From Stenotrophomonas rhizophila (lineage in GTDB: Bacteria; Pseudomonadota; Gammaproteobacteria; Xanthomonadales; Xanthomonadaceae), in NCBI RefSeq assembly GCF_003651185.1, contig NZ_RCDC01000009.1:62001-126000 (forward strand): a stretch of DNA of 64,000 nucleotides, given 5' to 3'. The translations under genes were made by a program, and so were the position numbers. Shown here piece after piece: positions 26,930 through 35,013 of this stretch. Each line of letters begins with the position of its first letter. Position 1 is the first letter of the stretch. Under the pieces are notes generated by a model. The model did not search any database. It saw only the letters and a list, made by a program, of their open reading frames with translations, and was not told the origin of the DNA.

Positions 26930-27766
26930 TTATCGTTCGGCGGCCACACTGCCCTGCTTCCACTGCCGCGGCGACTGCCCGGTCTGCGCTTTGAACGCGC
27001 GCGACAACGCTGCTTCGCTGCCGTAGCCCACGTCGATGGCGATGCGCTTGAGCGGCTGGCCGCGGCGCAGCGCCTGCTGCACCAGGCGGGTGCGCCAGCC
27101 CTGCAGGTAGTGGCCGGGCGTGCTGCCGATGGTGTCGCGGAAGCTGTCGGCGAAGGCGCTGCGTGACATGCCGGCGCGCTGCGCGAGCGACTCCAGCGTC
27201 CACTCGTCGGCGGGCGCTTCATGCATCGCCACCAGCGCGTGACGCAGGCGCGGATGGGCCATGCCGGCGAGCAGGCCGACGCGGATCTGACCGCTTTCCA
27301 TCAGCGCGCGCAGGATCTGGATGAGCACGACTTCAAACAGACGATCCAGCAGCGCCTGGCGGCCGCAGCGCTGCGCGAAGGCTTCTTCGAACAGCAGTGA
27401 CAGCACCGGCTGGCCGCCGTACAAGCCCTCCAGCGGCAGGCACACGATCGGCGGCAGGGCAGCGGCGACCGGGTTGTTGGCGCCCCCTTCGAACTGCAGG
27501 TTGGCGCAGGCGAAATCCGCGCCCCGCGTGGCATCGGTGACGAAGCGGTGCGCGAGCGGGCGCGGGTACAGCAGCACGCTGGGCGTGGTGATCTGCAGCG
27601 TGCTGCCATCCGGGTGCTCGACGCGCACATCGCCGTCGCGGATCAGATGCAGCTGACCACGCTCGCCGTCCGCCGGGAGATCGTTGATGCCGCACAGCGC
27701 GCCGGCGTGGAAGACCTCGGCGGACACCGCGAAACGGTCCAGCAGGGATTGCAGTCGGTCGACCAT
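26930..27766 (-). CDS. AraC-family transcriptional regulator, cupin sensor
   Basis: A 278-residue regulator. The N-terminal cupin-type ligand domain (about 1-170, LHLIRDGDVRVEHPDGS, LYPRPLAHRF) is followed by two AraC helix-turn-helices (about 185-275, LAQRAGMSRSAFADSFRDTIGSTPGHYL and IAIDVGYGSEAALSRAFKAQTGQSPRQW). The ATG at 27766 is taken as start. It is divergent from ohr across 111 bp, which suggests it controls ohr and itself. That is unusual, because ohr is generally controlled by the MarR-type peroxide sensor OhrR. Confidence 0.85.
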   Translation of the reverse strand: MVDRLQSLLDRFAVSAEVFHAGALCGINDLPADGERGQLHLIRDGDVRVEHPDGSTLQITTPSVLLYPRPLAHRFVTDATRGADFACANLQFEGGANNPVAAALPPIVCLPLEGLYGGQPVLSLLFEEAFAQRCGRQALLDRLFEVVLIQILRALMESGQIRVGLLAGMAHPRLRHALVAMHEAPADEWTLESLAQRAGMSRSAFADSFRDTIGSTPGHYLQGWRTRLVQQALRRGQPLKRIAIDVGYGSEAALSRAFKAQTGQSPRQWKQGSVAAER

Positions 27767-27773
27767 GGCGGAC

Positions 27774-27793
27774 TCCAGATCAAGTTTTCTGGA
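27774..27793. promoter_or_regulatory. Inverted repeat TCCAGA-N8-TCTGGA in the araC/ohr gap
   Basis: Perfect 6-bp arms lie 7 bp upstream of the araC start and overlap its ribosome-binding site, in the divergent promoter region shared with ohr. It is a candidate autoregulatory operator. Confidence 0.4.
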
Positions 27794-27877
27794 CGAAATG
27801 TTGCCACAAGTACGAGGCGGGCGCGCACAGTACACCTGCCATCTGGCCCACCCCCTTTCACTCCGCAGGAGATTTCC

Positions 27878-28303
27878 ATGTCCATTGCCAACGTTCTGTA
27901 TACCGCCCAAGCCACTGCCAACGGCGGCCGCGACGGCCGCGCCGTCTCCTCCGACAACGTGCTGGACATCCAGCTTTCCACCCCGCGCGAGCTCGGCGGT
28001 GCGGGCGGCCCGGGCACCAACCCGGAGCAGCTGTTCGCCGCAGGCTACTCGGCCTGCTTCCTGGGCGCGCTGAAGTACGTGGCTGGCCAGGCCAAGGTCG
28101 CCCTGCCGGCGGAAACGCAGATCACCGGCAAGGTCGGCATCGGCCAGATCCCGACCGGCTTCGGCATCGAAGTGGCGCTGGAGATCTCGGTCCCGGGCCT
28201 GCCGCGCGAGCAGGTCGAAGAGCTCGTGCAGAAGGCGCACATCGTGTGCCCGTACTCGAATGCGACCCGCGGCAACATCGACGTGACGCTGACGGTGGTC
28301 TGA
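27878..28303 (+). CDS. ohr: Organic hydroperoxide resistance protein (Ohr/OsmC)
   Basis: A 141-residue thiol peroxidase detoxifying fatty-acid and other organic hydroperoxides in the cytoplasm. The two reactive cysteines are present: AAGYSACFLGAL (peroxidatic) and IVCPYSNATRGN (resolving). The ATG at 27878 follows GCAGGAGA and gives the canonical Ohr N-terminus MSIANVLYTAQATA. It is divergent from an AraC-family regulator, not linked to ohrR. Ohr is a lipid-peroxide defence that would fit with the membrane-lipid stress operon at 39-48 kb, although nothing links their control. Confidence 0.95.
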   Translation: MSIANVLYTAQATANGGRDGRAVSSDNVLDIQLSTPRELGGAGGPGTNPEQLFAAGYSACFLGALKYVAGQAKVALPAETQITGKVGIGQIPTGFGIEVALEISVPGLPREQVEELVQKAHIVCPYSNATRGNIDVTLTVV

Positions 28304-28391
28304 TCCCCTCCGCATGACCTGCCGTGGCGACGGGCACACAGCCCCGTCGCCACCGGTAGACTGGCCAGACGATCCTCACTGGCAAACGGAC

Positions 28392-29174
28392 ATGCACAGG
28401 ATTCTGGCCGCGCTGTTGCTCAGCGGTTCTCTGGGGGGCTGCGTTACGGCTCCCATCGCGCCACCCGAGGCGATCGCCTCGAACGGGATGAACGCGCTGT
28501 CTCTCGTCCGCGGCGCCGGGTTCGTGCATGTGGTGACCGATCTGTATCTGCCCGGCACGGCTGCGCCCGGGCTGCCAGAGACCTACGCCTGTCCTGACGC
28601 GGCAACCCGCATCCGGATCGCGGCCTATCCGCCGGCGACCCTGCCGGCTACCGATGCCTGCGCCCTGATTGATGCCGCTGCACGCCACGCGCAGCAGTGG
28701 TATCCCGACCGGCGCGCGGCCTATACGGCGCTGCTCGTGCCCCACGGAACACGCCTGGACCTGCGCACCCGATCGCTGCGCTTCCGCGTGCCGCATCTGA
28801 CCTTGGCCATGCGGGTGTACGAAGCGCGCGCGCGGACCGAGGCCAATCTCGTGGACCTGGTCGCTCATGAGACCTTCCATGCCCTGGGCTTCGCCGCCGG
28901 TGATCGCGGTGCAGTTGACGAGCGCACGGCCTACTACGCCGGTCTGTGCACGCAGCTGGCGGTCCTGGGCACGATCCCGGAGGCGGCGCTGCCGGGTGCC
29001 CCGCTCGCCAGCGACAATGCAGATGTGGTCGAGTCAGCGGATGCGGCGTATCGCGTGCGGCGCGAAATCTACGGGTGGTTGCAGGACGGGGAGATCCGCG
29101 CTGGCACACCCGGTGGCGAGCGCATGCAGGCACGCTGCCGGGACTTGCCGCGCGCGCCGTCGACGGCCGAGTGA
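28392..29174 (+). CDS. Lipoprotein with HExxH metallopeptidase-like motif
   Basis: A 260-residue putative lipoprotein. The ATG at 28392 starts MHRILAALLLSGSLGGCVT with lipobox LGGC. The segment LVAHETFHALGFAAGD carries an HExxH zinc motif, and DERTAYYAGLC 20 residues on supplies a glutamate in the place expected for a gluzincin third ligand. I do not recognise the family; the protein is probably a periplasm-facing metalloprotease or a degenerate relative. It follows ohr by 88 bp on the same strand with no terminator visible between them. Confidence 0.75.
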   Translation: MHRILAALLLSGSLGGCVTAPIAPPEAIASNGMNALSLVRGAGFVHVVTDLYLPGTAAPGLPETYACPDAATRIRIAAYPPATLPATDACALIDAAARHAQQWYPDRRAAYTALLVPHGTRLDLRTRSLRFRVPHLTLAMRVYEARARTEANLVDLVAHETFHALGFAAGDRGAVDERTAYYAGLCTQLAVLGTIPEAALPGAPLASDNADVVESADAAYRVRREIYGWLQDGEIRAGTPGGERMQARCRDLPRAPSTAE

Positions 29175-29180
29175 CCCGAT

Positions 29181-29226
29181 AAAAAAATGGGCGGCTGCCT
29201 GACGCGAACGTCTGGCAACCGCCCAT
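29181..29226 (-). terminator. Terminator of the valine-degradation operon (minus strand)
   Basis: A 13-bp stem ATGGGCGGCTGCC/GGCAACCGCCCAT (one G-T pair on the minus strand) is followed on the minus strand by seven T. It closes transcription coming from mmsB and also faces the convergent lipoprotein gene. Confidence 0.85.
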
Positions 29227-29227
29227 C

Positions 29228-29261
29228 CCACCGCGGTGGATCCCGTGGCTGACCACGGGAT
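29228..29261. repeat. Adjacent extragenic palindromes
   Basis: A perfect 12-bp palindrome CCACCGCGGTGG (29228-29239) abuts a 9-bp stem-loop ATCCCGTGG-CTGA-CCACGGGAT (29240-29261). They form part of the REP-like cluster in this intergenic region. Confidence 0.6.
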
Positions 29262-29276
29262 GCATCTTGTTCGGCT

Positions 29277-29339
29277 GCTACGACCAACGGTCGTTGCCTA
29301 CCTGGGTTACCGTCGTTGCCGGCCAGCGGCCGGCACTAC
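29277..29339. repeat. SMAG/REP-type palindromes
   Basis: Two elements have the GTAG hallmark on the minus strand: a CGACC-AAC-GGTCG stem with its CTAC end (29277-29301), and TGCCGGCC-AGC-GGCCGGCA with CTAC at 29317-29339. This is the pattern of S. maltophilia GTAG repeats. They sit between the operon terminator and mmsB. Confidence 0.8.
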
Positions 29340-29351
29340 CGGATCCGGCCT

Positions 29352-30242
29352 TTATTCGTCGTGCGTGATCAGCTGCACCACGCTGGAGAAATCCAGCTTG
29401 CCGCGACCGGCCTGGTGGTTCATCGAATACAGGTTGCGCGCCAGCTCGCCCAGCGGGATCGAGGCGCCGACACTCATCGCCGCTTCCACCGCCAGGCCCA
29501 TGTCCTTGAGCATCAGGTCGCTGCCGAAGCCGCCGCTGTAGCCGCGCGAGGCCGGGGCGTTTTCCAGCACGCCGGGCCACGGGTTGCACACTTCGGTGGC
29601 CCAGCTGCGGCCGGTGCTGACCGCCATCATCTGCGAGAGCACCTTCGGGTCCAGCCCGTGTGCGACGCCCAGGGCGATGGACTCACCGGTCACCGCCATG
29701 ATCACGCCCAGCGCCATGTTGTTGCACAGCTTGGCGACCTGGCCGGCACCGCTTGCGCCGACATGGAAGATGTTCTTGCCCATCGCCTGCAGCAGCGGGC
29801 GCGCACGCTCCAGCGCCTCGGCTTCGCCGCCGACGATGAAGGTCAGCGTGCCGGCCTGGGCACCTGCGGTACCGCCGGACACCGGGGCATCCAGCATCTG
29901 CAGGCCACGCGCGGCGGCCGCTTCGGCGACCTTGCGGGCGGTGGCCGGGGCGATGGTGCTGCAGTCGATGACCAGCGCGCCACCCGGGATATCGGCCAGC
30001 AGGCCATCCTCACCGAGGTAAACGCCTTCCACGTGGCGGCTCGCGGGAAGCATCGAGATGACGATCTCGGCGTCGGTCAGCGTATCCAGTGCCGAGCTGG
30101 CGGCGGTGGCGCCGGCATCGACGGCGGCCTGCACGGCGGCGGGCACCAGATCGAACACGCGCACGGCGTGACCAGCCTTGGCCAGGTTGGCGGCCATCGG
30201 GCCACCCATGTTGCCCAACCCGATGAATGCAATACGGCTCAT
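29352..30242 (-). CDS. mmsB: 3-hydroxyisobutyrate dehydrogenase
   Basis: A 296-residue NAD-dependent dehydrogenase oxidising 3-hydroxyisobutyrate to methylmalonate semialdehyde in valine breakdown. The Rossmann start IAFIGLGNMGGPMAANLAKAGH, the substrate loop DAPVSGGTAGAQAGTL and catalytic Lys in GAGQVAKLCNNM match the beta-hydroxyacid dehydrogenase family. Its ATG overlaps the stop of the upstream hydrolase gene by four bases. It is the last gene of the operon. Confidence 0.95.
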   Translation of the reverse strand: MSRIAFIGLGNMGGPMAANLAKAGHAVRVFDLVPAAVQAAVDAGATAASSALDTLTDAEIVISMLPASRHVEGVYLGEDGLLADIPGGALVIDCSTIAPATARKVAEAAAARGLQMLDAPVSGGTAGAQAGTLTFIVGGEAEALERARPLLQAMGKNIFHVGASGAGQVAKLCNNMALGVIMAVTGESIALGVAHGLDPKVLSQMMAVSTGRSWATEVCNPWPGVLENAPASRGYSGGFGSDLMLKDMGLAVEAAMSVGASIPLGELARNLYSMNHQAGRGKLDFSSVVQLITHDE

Positions 30243-31414
30243 GCGTGGCTCCTTTCAGGGACGGTGGCACCGAGGTCGGCCAGCGGATGCGCGGCATCGG
30301 ACCACGGCGAAACGAAGAAGGTGCGGGCCCACTCGGCCGTGGCGTCCGCCAGCGTGCGCGGCTGCCACTGCGGGGTGCGGTCCTTGTCGATCAGCAGCGC
30401 GCGGATGCCTTCGGCGAAATCCCCGTGGGCCGCCGCATGCAGTGCTGCGATGTACTCGATGCGGTAGACCTCGGCCAGCGAGGCGCCCTCGGCCAGGTGC
30501 TGCAGCTCGAACGCGAGCCGCGCCGAGCCGGGCGCACCGGCGGCGAGCGTGGCCTGCGCGGTCTTCAACCAGACGTCCTCGGTCTGCAAGGCAAGAATCG
30601 CCTCGACGATCGCGCCGACGTCGTCACCGGCGCACAGCGCATCCACGGTGGCGGCATTGCGCAGCAATGGGCCGGTGGCCGCATCGCTGGCGTGTTGCTG
30701 CAGCAGTGCGGTCAACTGTTCGTGGTTGCGCTTGGCCTCGCGGCTCCAGTGCACGCCCGCCAGCGCGTTGAACACGGTCTCGCGCTGTGCCTCGGCGATG
30801 TGGATATCCGCCAGGCCGGCGTAGATCGCATCGCCTGCGTTGAGCGGCGCCCCCGTCAGGGCCAGGAACAAGCCGCCGTGGCCGGGTACGCGCGGCAGCA
30901 GCCAGCTGCCGCCCACGTCCGGGAACAGGCCCACGGTGATCTCCGGGAATGCCAGCTTGGAGCGCTCGCTGACCACGCGGTGGCTGGCCCCGGACATCAG
31001 GCCGATGCCGCCGCCCATGACGATGCCATGGCCCCAGCACAGGATCGGCTTGGGATAGGTGTGGATCGCGTAGTCGACGCGGTACTCGACGTCGAAGAAT
31101 TCAGCAGCGTAGGCGTTGTCGCGGATGTCGGTCTTTCCGCTCTCGCGGTAGTCGACCATGCTGCGGTACAGGCTGTGCAGGTCGCCGCCGGCGCAGAAGG
31201 CTTTCTCGCCCGCGCCCTGCAGCACGACCAGCGCGATGCCGTCATCAACGGCCCAGGCCTCCAGCCGCTCACGCAGCAGGTGCGCCATCGGCAGCGAGAA
31301 CCCATTGAGGGTGCGCGCGGCGTTGAGCGTGGCGATGCCGATGCGCGTGCCATTACCGGCAGCGCGTTCTTCGAACAGCACCGGCGCCTCGTCATGAGCG
31401 ACGGCGGTGCTCAT
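30239..31414 (-). CDS. 3-hydroxyisobutyryl-CoA hydrolase
   Basis: A 391-residue crotonase-fold thioesterase releasing 3-hydroxyisobutyrate from its CoA ester. The oxyanion-hole segment AFCAGGDLHSLY, the GHGIVMGGGIGLMSG loop and the catalytic region 'FPEITVGLFPDVGGSWLLPR' are characteristic of HIBCH and distinguish it from simple hydratases. The extra C-terminal 130 residues also fit HIBCH. The ATG at 31414 overlaps the upstream enoyl-CoA hydratase stop (ATGA); an ATG four codons earlier is possible. Confidence 0.93.
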   Translation of the reverse strand: MSTAVAHDEAPVLFEERAAGNGTRIGIATLNAARTLNGFSLPMAHLLRERLEAWAVDDGIALVVLQGAGEKAFCAGGDLHSLYRSMVDYRESGKTDIRDNAYAAEFFDVEYRVDYAIHTYPKPILCWGHGIVMGGGIGLMSGASHRVVSERSKLAFPEITVGLFPDVGGSWLLPRVPGHGGLFLALTGAPLNAGDAIYAGLADIHIAEAQRETVFNALAGVHWSREAKRNHEQLTALLQQHASDAATGPLLRNAATVDALCAGDDVGAIVEAILALQTEDVWLKTAQATLAAGAPGSARLAFELQHLAEGASLAEVYRIEYIAALHAAAHGDFAEGIRALLIDKDRTPQWQPRTLADATAEWARTFFVSPWSDAAHPLADLGATVPERSHA

Positions 31415-32208
31415 GCGTTTTTCCATTGCGCAGTGCGCTTTTCCAGGAAGGCGTTCACGCCCTCGGCCTGGTCGGCGCTGTCGAACAGATCGACGAAGGC
31501 CTCGCGCTCGGCCACCAGCGCCGAGGCGTGGGTGCCGCTGCGGGTGGCCTGCACCAGCGTCTTGCACGCGGCGATGCTGGTCGGGCTCTGCTTGCCGGCC
31601 TTGTGCGCCCAGGCCAGCGCCAGTGCCTTGGCTTCGCCCTTGGCGACCTTTTCTTCGACCAGGCCGATACGCAGTGCGGTATCCGCATCGATGCGCTCGC
31701 CCAGCAGGATCATGCGCTTGGCCCAGCCTTCGCCGACCAGACGCGGCAGGTTCTGGGTGCCGCCGGCGCACGGCAGCAGGCCGACGGTGGCCTCCGGCAG
31801 CGCCACCTGGGCGTGTTCTTCGATGATGCGCAGGTCGCAGGCCAGCGCGCATTCCAGGCCGCCGCCCATCGCGTAGCCGTTGATTGCCGCGATGGAGACA
31901 CCACGGAACCCGGACAGGGCTTCGAACGCCTCGCCGAAGCGACGTGCAGCTTCGCGTGCGGCGGCCTTGTCGCCGGAGGCGAACTGCTTCAGGTCGGCGC
32001 CGGCAGAGAAGAATTTCTCGCCATCGCCGGTGATCACCAGCGCGTAGATATCGCGGTCTGCATTGAGTGCGCCGACCAGATCGCGCAGCGCGGACAGGCT
32101 GTGCACGGTCCAGGTATGCGCCGGCGGATTGTTGAGGGTGATGACCGCGACGTGGCCATCGGCCTCGACCTTCAGGCCGACATGATCATGCTGGCGCCAC
32201 TCCATCAT
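31411..32208 (-). CDS. Enoyl-CoA hydratase (methacrylyl-CoA hydratase role)
   Basis: A 265-residue crotonase. The oxyanion-hole motif FFSAGADLKQF and the loop INGYAMGGGLECALACDLRI are present, with catalytic glutamates in GGGLECALAC and ALPEATVGLLP. By position between isobutyryl-CoA dehydrogenase and the hydrolase it should hydrate methacrylyl-CoA to 3-hydroxyisobutyryl-CoA. It is coupled by ATGA overlaps on both sides. Confidence 0.92.
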   Translation of the reverse strand: MMEWRQHDHVGLKVEADGHVAVITLNNPPAHTWTVHSLSALRDLVGALNADRDIYALVITGDGEKFFSAGADLKQFASGDKAAAREAARRFGEAFEALSGFRGVSIAAINGYAMGGGLECALACDLRIIEEHAQVALPEATVGLLPCAGGTQNLPRLVGEGWAKRMILLGERIDADTALRIGLVEEKVAKGEAKALALAWAHKAGKQSPTSIAACKTLVQATRSGTHASALVAEREAFVDLFDSADQAEGVNAFLEKRTAQWKNA

Positions 32209-33371
32209 CGCAGTTCCTCTTCAGTGTTGAGCAGGTGGCGGGCCACGATCACACGCATGATCTCGTTGGTGCCCTCCAGAATCTGGTGCACGCGCGAATC
32301 GCGCAGCAGCCGTTCAATCGGGTATTCACGGATGTAGCCGTAGCCGCCGTGGATCTGCAGCGCATCGTTGCAGATGTTGAAACCGGCATCGGTGGCGAAG
32401 CGCTTGGCCATCGCGCACCACACGTTGGCATCGCTGGCACCCGCGTCGAGCTTGCGCGCGGCGGTGTGCACCATCTGCCGGGCGGCGACCAGTTGGGTGG
32501 CCATGTCGGCCAGCTTGAACTGCAGCGCCTGGAACTCGGACAACGCCTTGCCGAACTGGCGGCGCTCGCCCATGTAACGGCGGGCGGCATCCAGTGCACC
32601 CTGGGCAGCGCCCAGCGAACAGGCGGCGATGTTGATGCGGCCGCCGTCCAGGCCCTTCATGGCCAGCTTGAAACCGCTGCCTTCCTCGCCGAGCAGATGG
32701 CTGACCGGCACGCGCACGTTCTCGAACGTGATGCCACGGGTCGGCTGGCTGTTCCAGCCCATCTTCTCTTCCTTGCGGCCGTAGCTGATGCCCGGCAGAT
32801 CGGCCGGCACCGCGATCGCGCTGATGCCGCCCGCGCCCGGGCCACCCGTACGCGCCATCACCACCAGCAGTTCGGTGGCACCTGCGCCGGAGATGAAGGC
32901 CTTGGAGCCATTGAGTACGTAATCGTCGCCGTCACGCACCGCGCTGGTTTTCAGCGAGGCCGCGTCCGAGCCGGCACCCGGCTCGGTCAGGCAGTACGAG
33001 GCCAGCTTGGTGCCGGAGGAGAGGTCTGCGCCCCACGCGGCACGCAGGCTCTGCTGGCCCCACTTGGCCACCATCCACGACGCCATGTTGTGGATGCTGA
33101 CATAGGCCGCCGTGGACGGATCCACATTGGCGAGCTCCTCGATGACGACGGCGGCGTCCAGACGGCTCAAGCCGCTGCCACCGACCTCGGGATCCATGTA
33201 CAACCCACAGAACCCGAGTTCCCCTGCCTTGGCGATCGCCTCGCGCGGAAAGATGCCCTCCGCATCCCATCGCGCGGCGTGCGGCGCCAGTTCGGCCTGG
33301 GCGAAGTCACGCGCTGCCTCTCTATAGGCCTGCTGCGCTTCGTCGAGTTCCGTCGTCATCGAGTGGCTCAT
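32205..33371 (-). CDS. Acyl-CoA dehydrogenase (isobutyryl-CoA dehydrogenase role)
   Basis: A 388-residue FAD enzyme. The signature motifs YCLTEPGAGSDAASLKT and 'QIHGGYGYIREYPIERLLRD' are intact. Catalytic glutamate is expected near the C-terminus, where 'LEGTNEIMRVIVARHLL' is found. The operon context with HIBCH, mmsA and mmsB makes isobutyryl-CoA the likely substrate; 2-methylbutyryl-CoA is an alternative. MTTELDEAQQ, four codons in, is a possible alternative start. It is separated from mmsA by 19 bp. Confidence 0.92.
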   Translation of the reverse strand: MSHSMTTELDEAQQAYREAARDFAQAELAPHAARWDAEGIFPREAIAKAGELGFCGLYMDPEVGGSGLSRLDAAVVIEELANVDPSTAAYVSIHNMASWMVAKWGQQSLRAAWGADLSSGTKLASYCLTEPGAGSDAASLKTSAVRDGDDYVLNGSKAFISGAGATELLVVMARTGGPGAGGISAIAVPADLPGISYGRKEEKMGWNSQPTRGITFENVRVPVSHLLGEEGSGFKLAMKGLDGGRINIAACSLGAAQGALDAARRYMGERRQFGKALSEFQALQFKLADMATQLVAARQMVHTAARKLDAGASDANVWCAMAKRFATDAGFNICNDALQIHGGYGYIREYPIERLLRDSRVHQILEGTNEIMRVIVARHLLNTEEELR

Positions 33372-33390
33372 GGTCGAACTCCGTTGTTGC

Positions 33391-34896
33391 TTACTTCAGG
33401 CTGATGGTGGTGTTGACGCCATGACCCAGCGTCTCGTCATCGAACCAGCGCGAGGTGATCGTCTTGGTCTGGGTGTAGAACATCACCACCTGCTTGCCGT
33501 ACGGGCCCAGGTCGCCGAGCTTGGAGGCACGCGAGCCGGTGAACGAGAACAGCGGCACCGGCACCGGGATCGGCACGTTGATGCCGACCTGGCCGACGTC
33601 GATGTCTTCCTGGAACTTGCGGGCGGCCGCACCGGACTGGGTGAACAGTGCAGTGCCGTTGCCGTTCGGGTTGGCGTTGATCAGTGCGATGGCGTCTTCG
33701 AGCGTGTCCGCTTCGAGGATCACCAGCACCGGCCCGAAGATTTCCTCGTCGTACACGCGCATGCCCGGCTTGACGCCGGCGAAGATGGTCGGGCCAACGA
33801 AGTTGCCCTTCTCGAAGCCATCGACCTGCGGGTTGCGGCCGTCGAGCACCAGCTTGGCGCCCTGCTCCACGCCCGAGGCGATCAGGCCTTCGACACGCTC
33901 ACGCGCGGCGCAGGAGATCACCGGGCCGACATCGGTACCGGCGACACTGCCGCCGCTGACCTTCAACGTCTTGGCCTTGGCCACCAGGTCCGGCACCCAC
34001 TCGCGCGCTTCGCCCACCAGCACCAGGGTGGAGGCGGCCATGCAGCGCTGGCCTGCCGCACCGAAGGCGGCACCGACCATCGCGTTGAGGCTCTGTTCCT
34101 TGTTGGCGTCCGGCAGCACCACGGCGTGGTTCTTGGCGCCCATCATGCACTGCACGCGCTTGCCGGCCAGCGAGGCGCGGTTGTACACGTGGGTGCCGAC
34201 GCGGGTGGAACCCACGAACGAAACGGCCTTGATATCCGGGTGGTCGCAGATCGCGTTGACCACGTCTTCGCCACCGTGCACGACGTTCAGCACGCCCTTG
34301 GGAATGCCGGCTTCCAGCGCCAGTTCGACCAGGCGCATGGTGACCATCGGGTCCTGCTCGGACGGCTTGAGGATGAAGGTATTGCCGGTGGCGATGGCCA
34401 TCGGGAACATCCACAGCGGAATCATCGCCGGGAAGTTGAACGGGGTGATGCCCGCGCAGACGCCGAGCGGCTGCAGCAGGGTGTAGGTGTCCACGCCGTT
34501 GGCCACGTTGTTGGCCAGCTCGCCGAGTTGCAGGTTGCCGATCGCGGCAGCGTGCTCGACCACTTCCAGGCCACGGAACACATCGCCCTCGGCATCCGGC
34601 ACGGTCTTGCCCTGCTCGGCGCTGAGGATGTGGGCCAGCTCGCTCATGTTCTCGCGGATCAGCTGCTGGTACTTCAGGAAGATGCGCGCGCGGGTGCCGA
34701 TCGGGGTCTTGCGCCAGGTCTTGAACGCTTCCTTGGCCGAGGCGACGGCCGCGTCGACTTCACCGGGGGTGGCAAACGGAACCTGGGCCAGGACGTCCTG
34801 GGTGGCCGGATTGACCACGTTCTGCCACTGCGAGCTGGCCGATTCGATGAACTGGCCATCGATCAACATACGGATACGGGGCGCTGCAACAGTCAT
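33391..34896 (-). CDS. mmsA: Methylmalonate-semialdehyde dehydrogenase (acylating)
   Basis: A 501-residue CoA-dependent aldehyde dehydrogenase converting methylmalonate semialdehyde to propionyl-CoA and CO2. The catalytic-cysteine region GAAFGAAGQRCMAAS, the NAD-binding VSFVGSTRVGTHVY and 'PFNFPAMIPLWMFPMAIATGN' are typical of MMSDH. The ATG at 34896 gives the family N-terminus (MTVAAPRIRMLIDG). It is first in the valine operon and divergent from a DUF2083 regulator across a short promoter region with repeated TGTGAAT motifs. Confidence 0.95.
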   Translation of the reverse strand: MTVAAPRIRMLIDGQFIESASSQWQNVVNPATQDVLAQVPFATPGEVDAAVASAKEAFKTWRKTPIGTRARIFLKYQQLIRENMSELAHILSAEQGKTVPDAEGDVFRGLEVVEHAAAIGNLQLGELANNVANGVDTYTLLQPLGVCAGITPFNFPAMIPLWMFPMAIATGNTFILKPSEQDPMVTMRLVELALEAGIPKGVLNVVHGGEDVVNAICDHPDIKAVSFVGSTRVGTHVYNRASLAGKRVQCMMGAKNHAVVLPDANKEQSLNAMVGAAFGAAGQRCMAASTLVLVGEAREWVPDLVAKAKTLKVSGGSVAGTDVGPVISCAARERVEGLIASGVEQGAKLVLDGRNPQVDGFEKGNFVGPTIFAGVKPGMRVYDEEIFGPVLVILEADTLEDAIALINANPNGNGTALFTQSGAAARKFQEDIDVGQVGINVPIPVPVPLFSFTGSRASKLGDLGPYGKQVVMFYTQTKTITSRWFDDETLGHGVNTTISLK

Positions 34897-34930
34897 GGAC
34901 AATCCCGGCGGGTTGAAAGTTGTTTGCATT

Positions 34931-35013
34931 ATTCACAATGCCATCCTCGATTTCCGGGCTGTATGCGCTTAATCTGGCCAATCTCCGCTACGATTTTTGT
35001 GAATTCTGTGAAT
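34931..35013. promoter_or_regulatory. Operator candidate: three TGTGAAT motifs in mmsA/regulator promoter
   Basis: ATTCACA (34931-34937) is the inverse of two direct TGTGAAT copies (34998-35004 and 35007-35013, 9 bp apart). All lie in the divergent gap or at the regulator start. Repeated half-sites of this kind fit a regulator controlling both the valine operon and itself. Confidence 0.5.
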
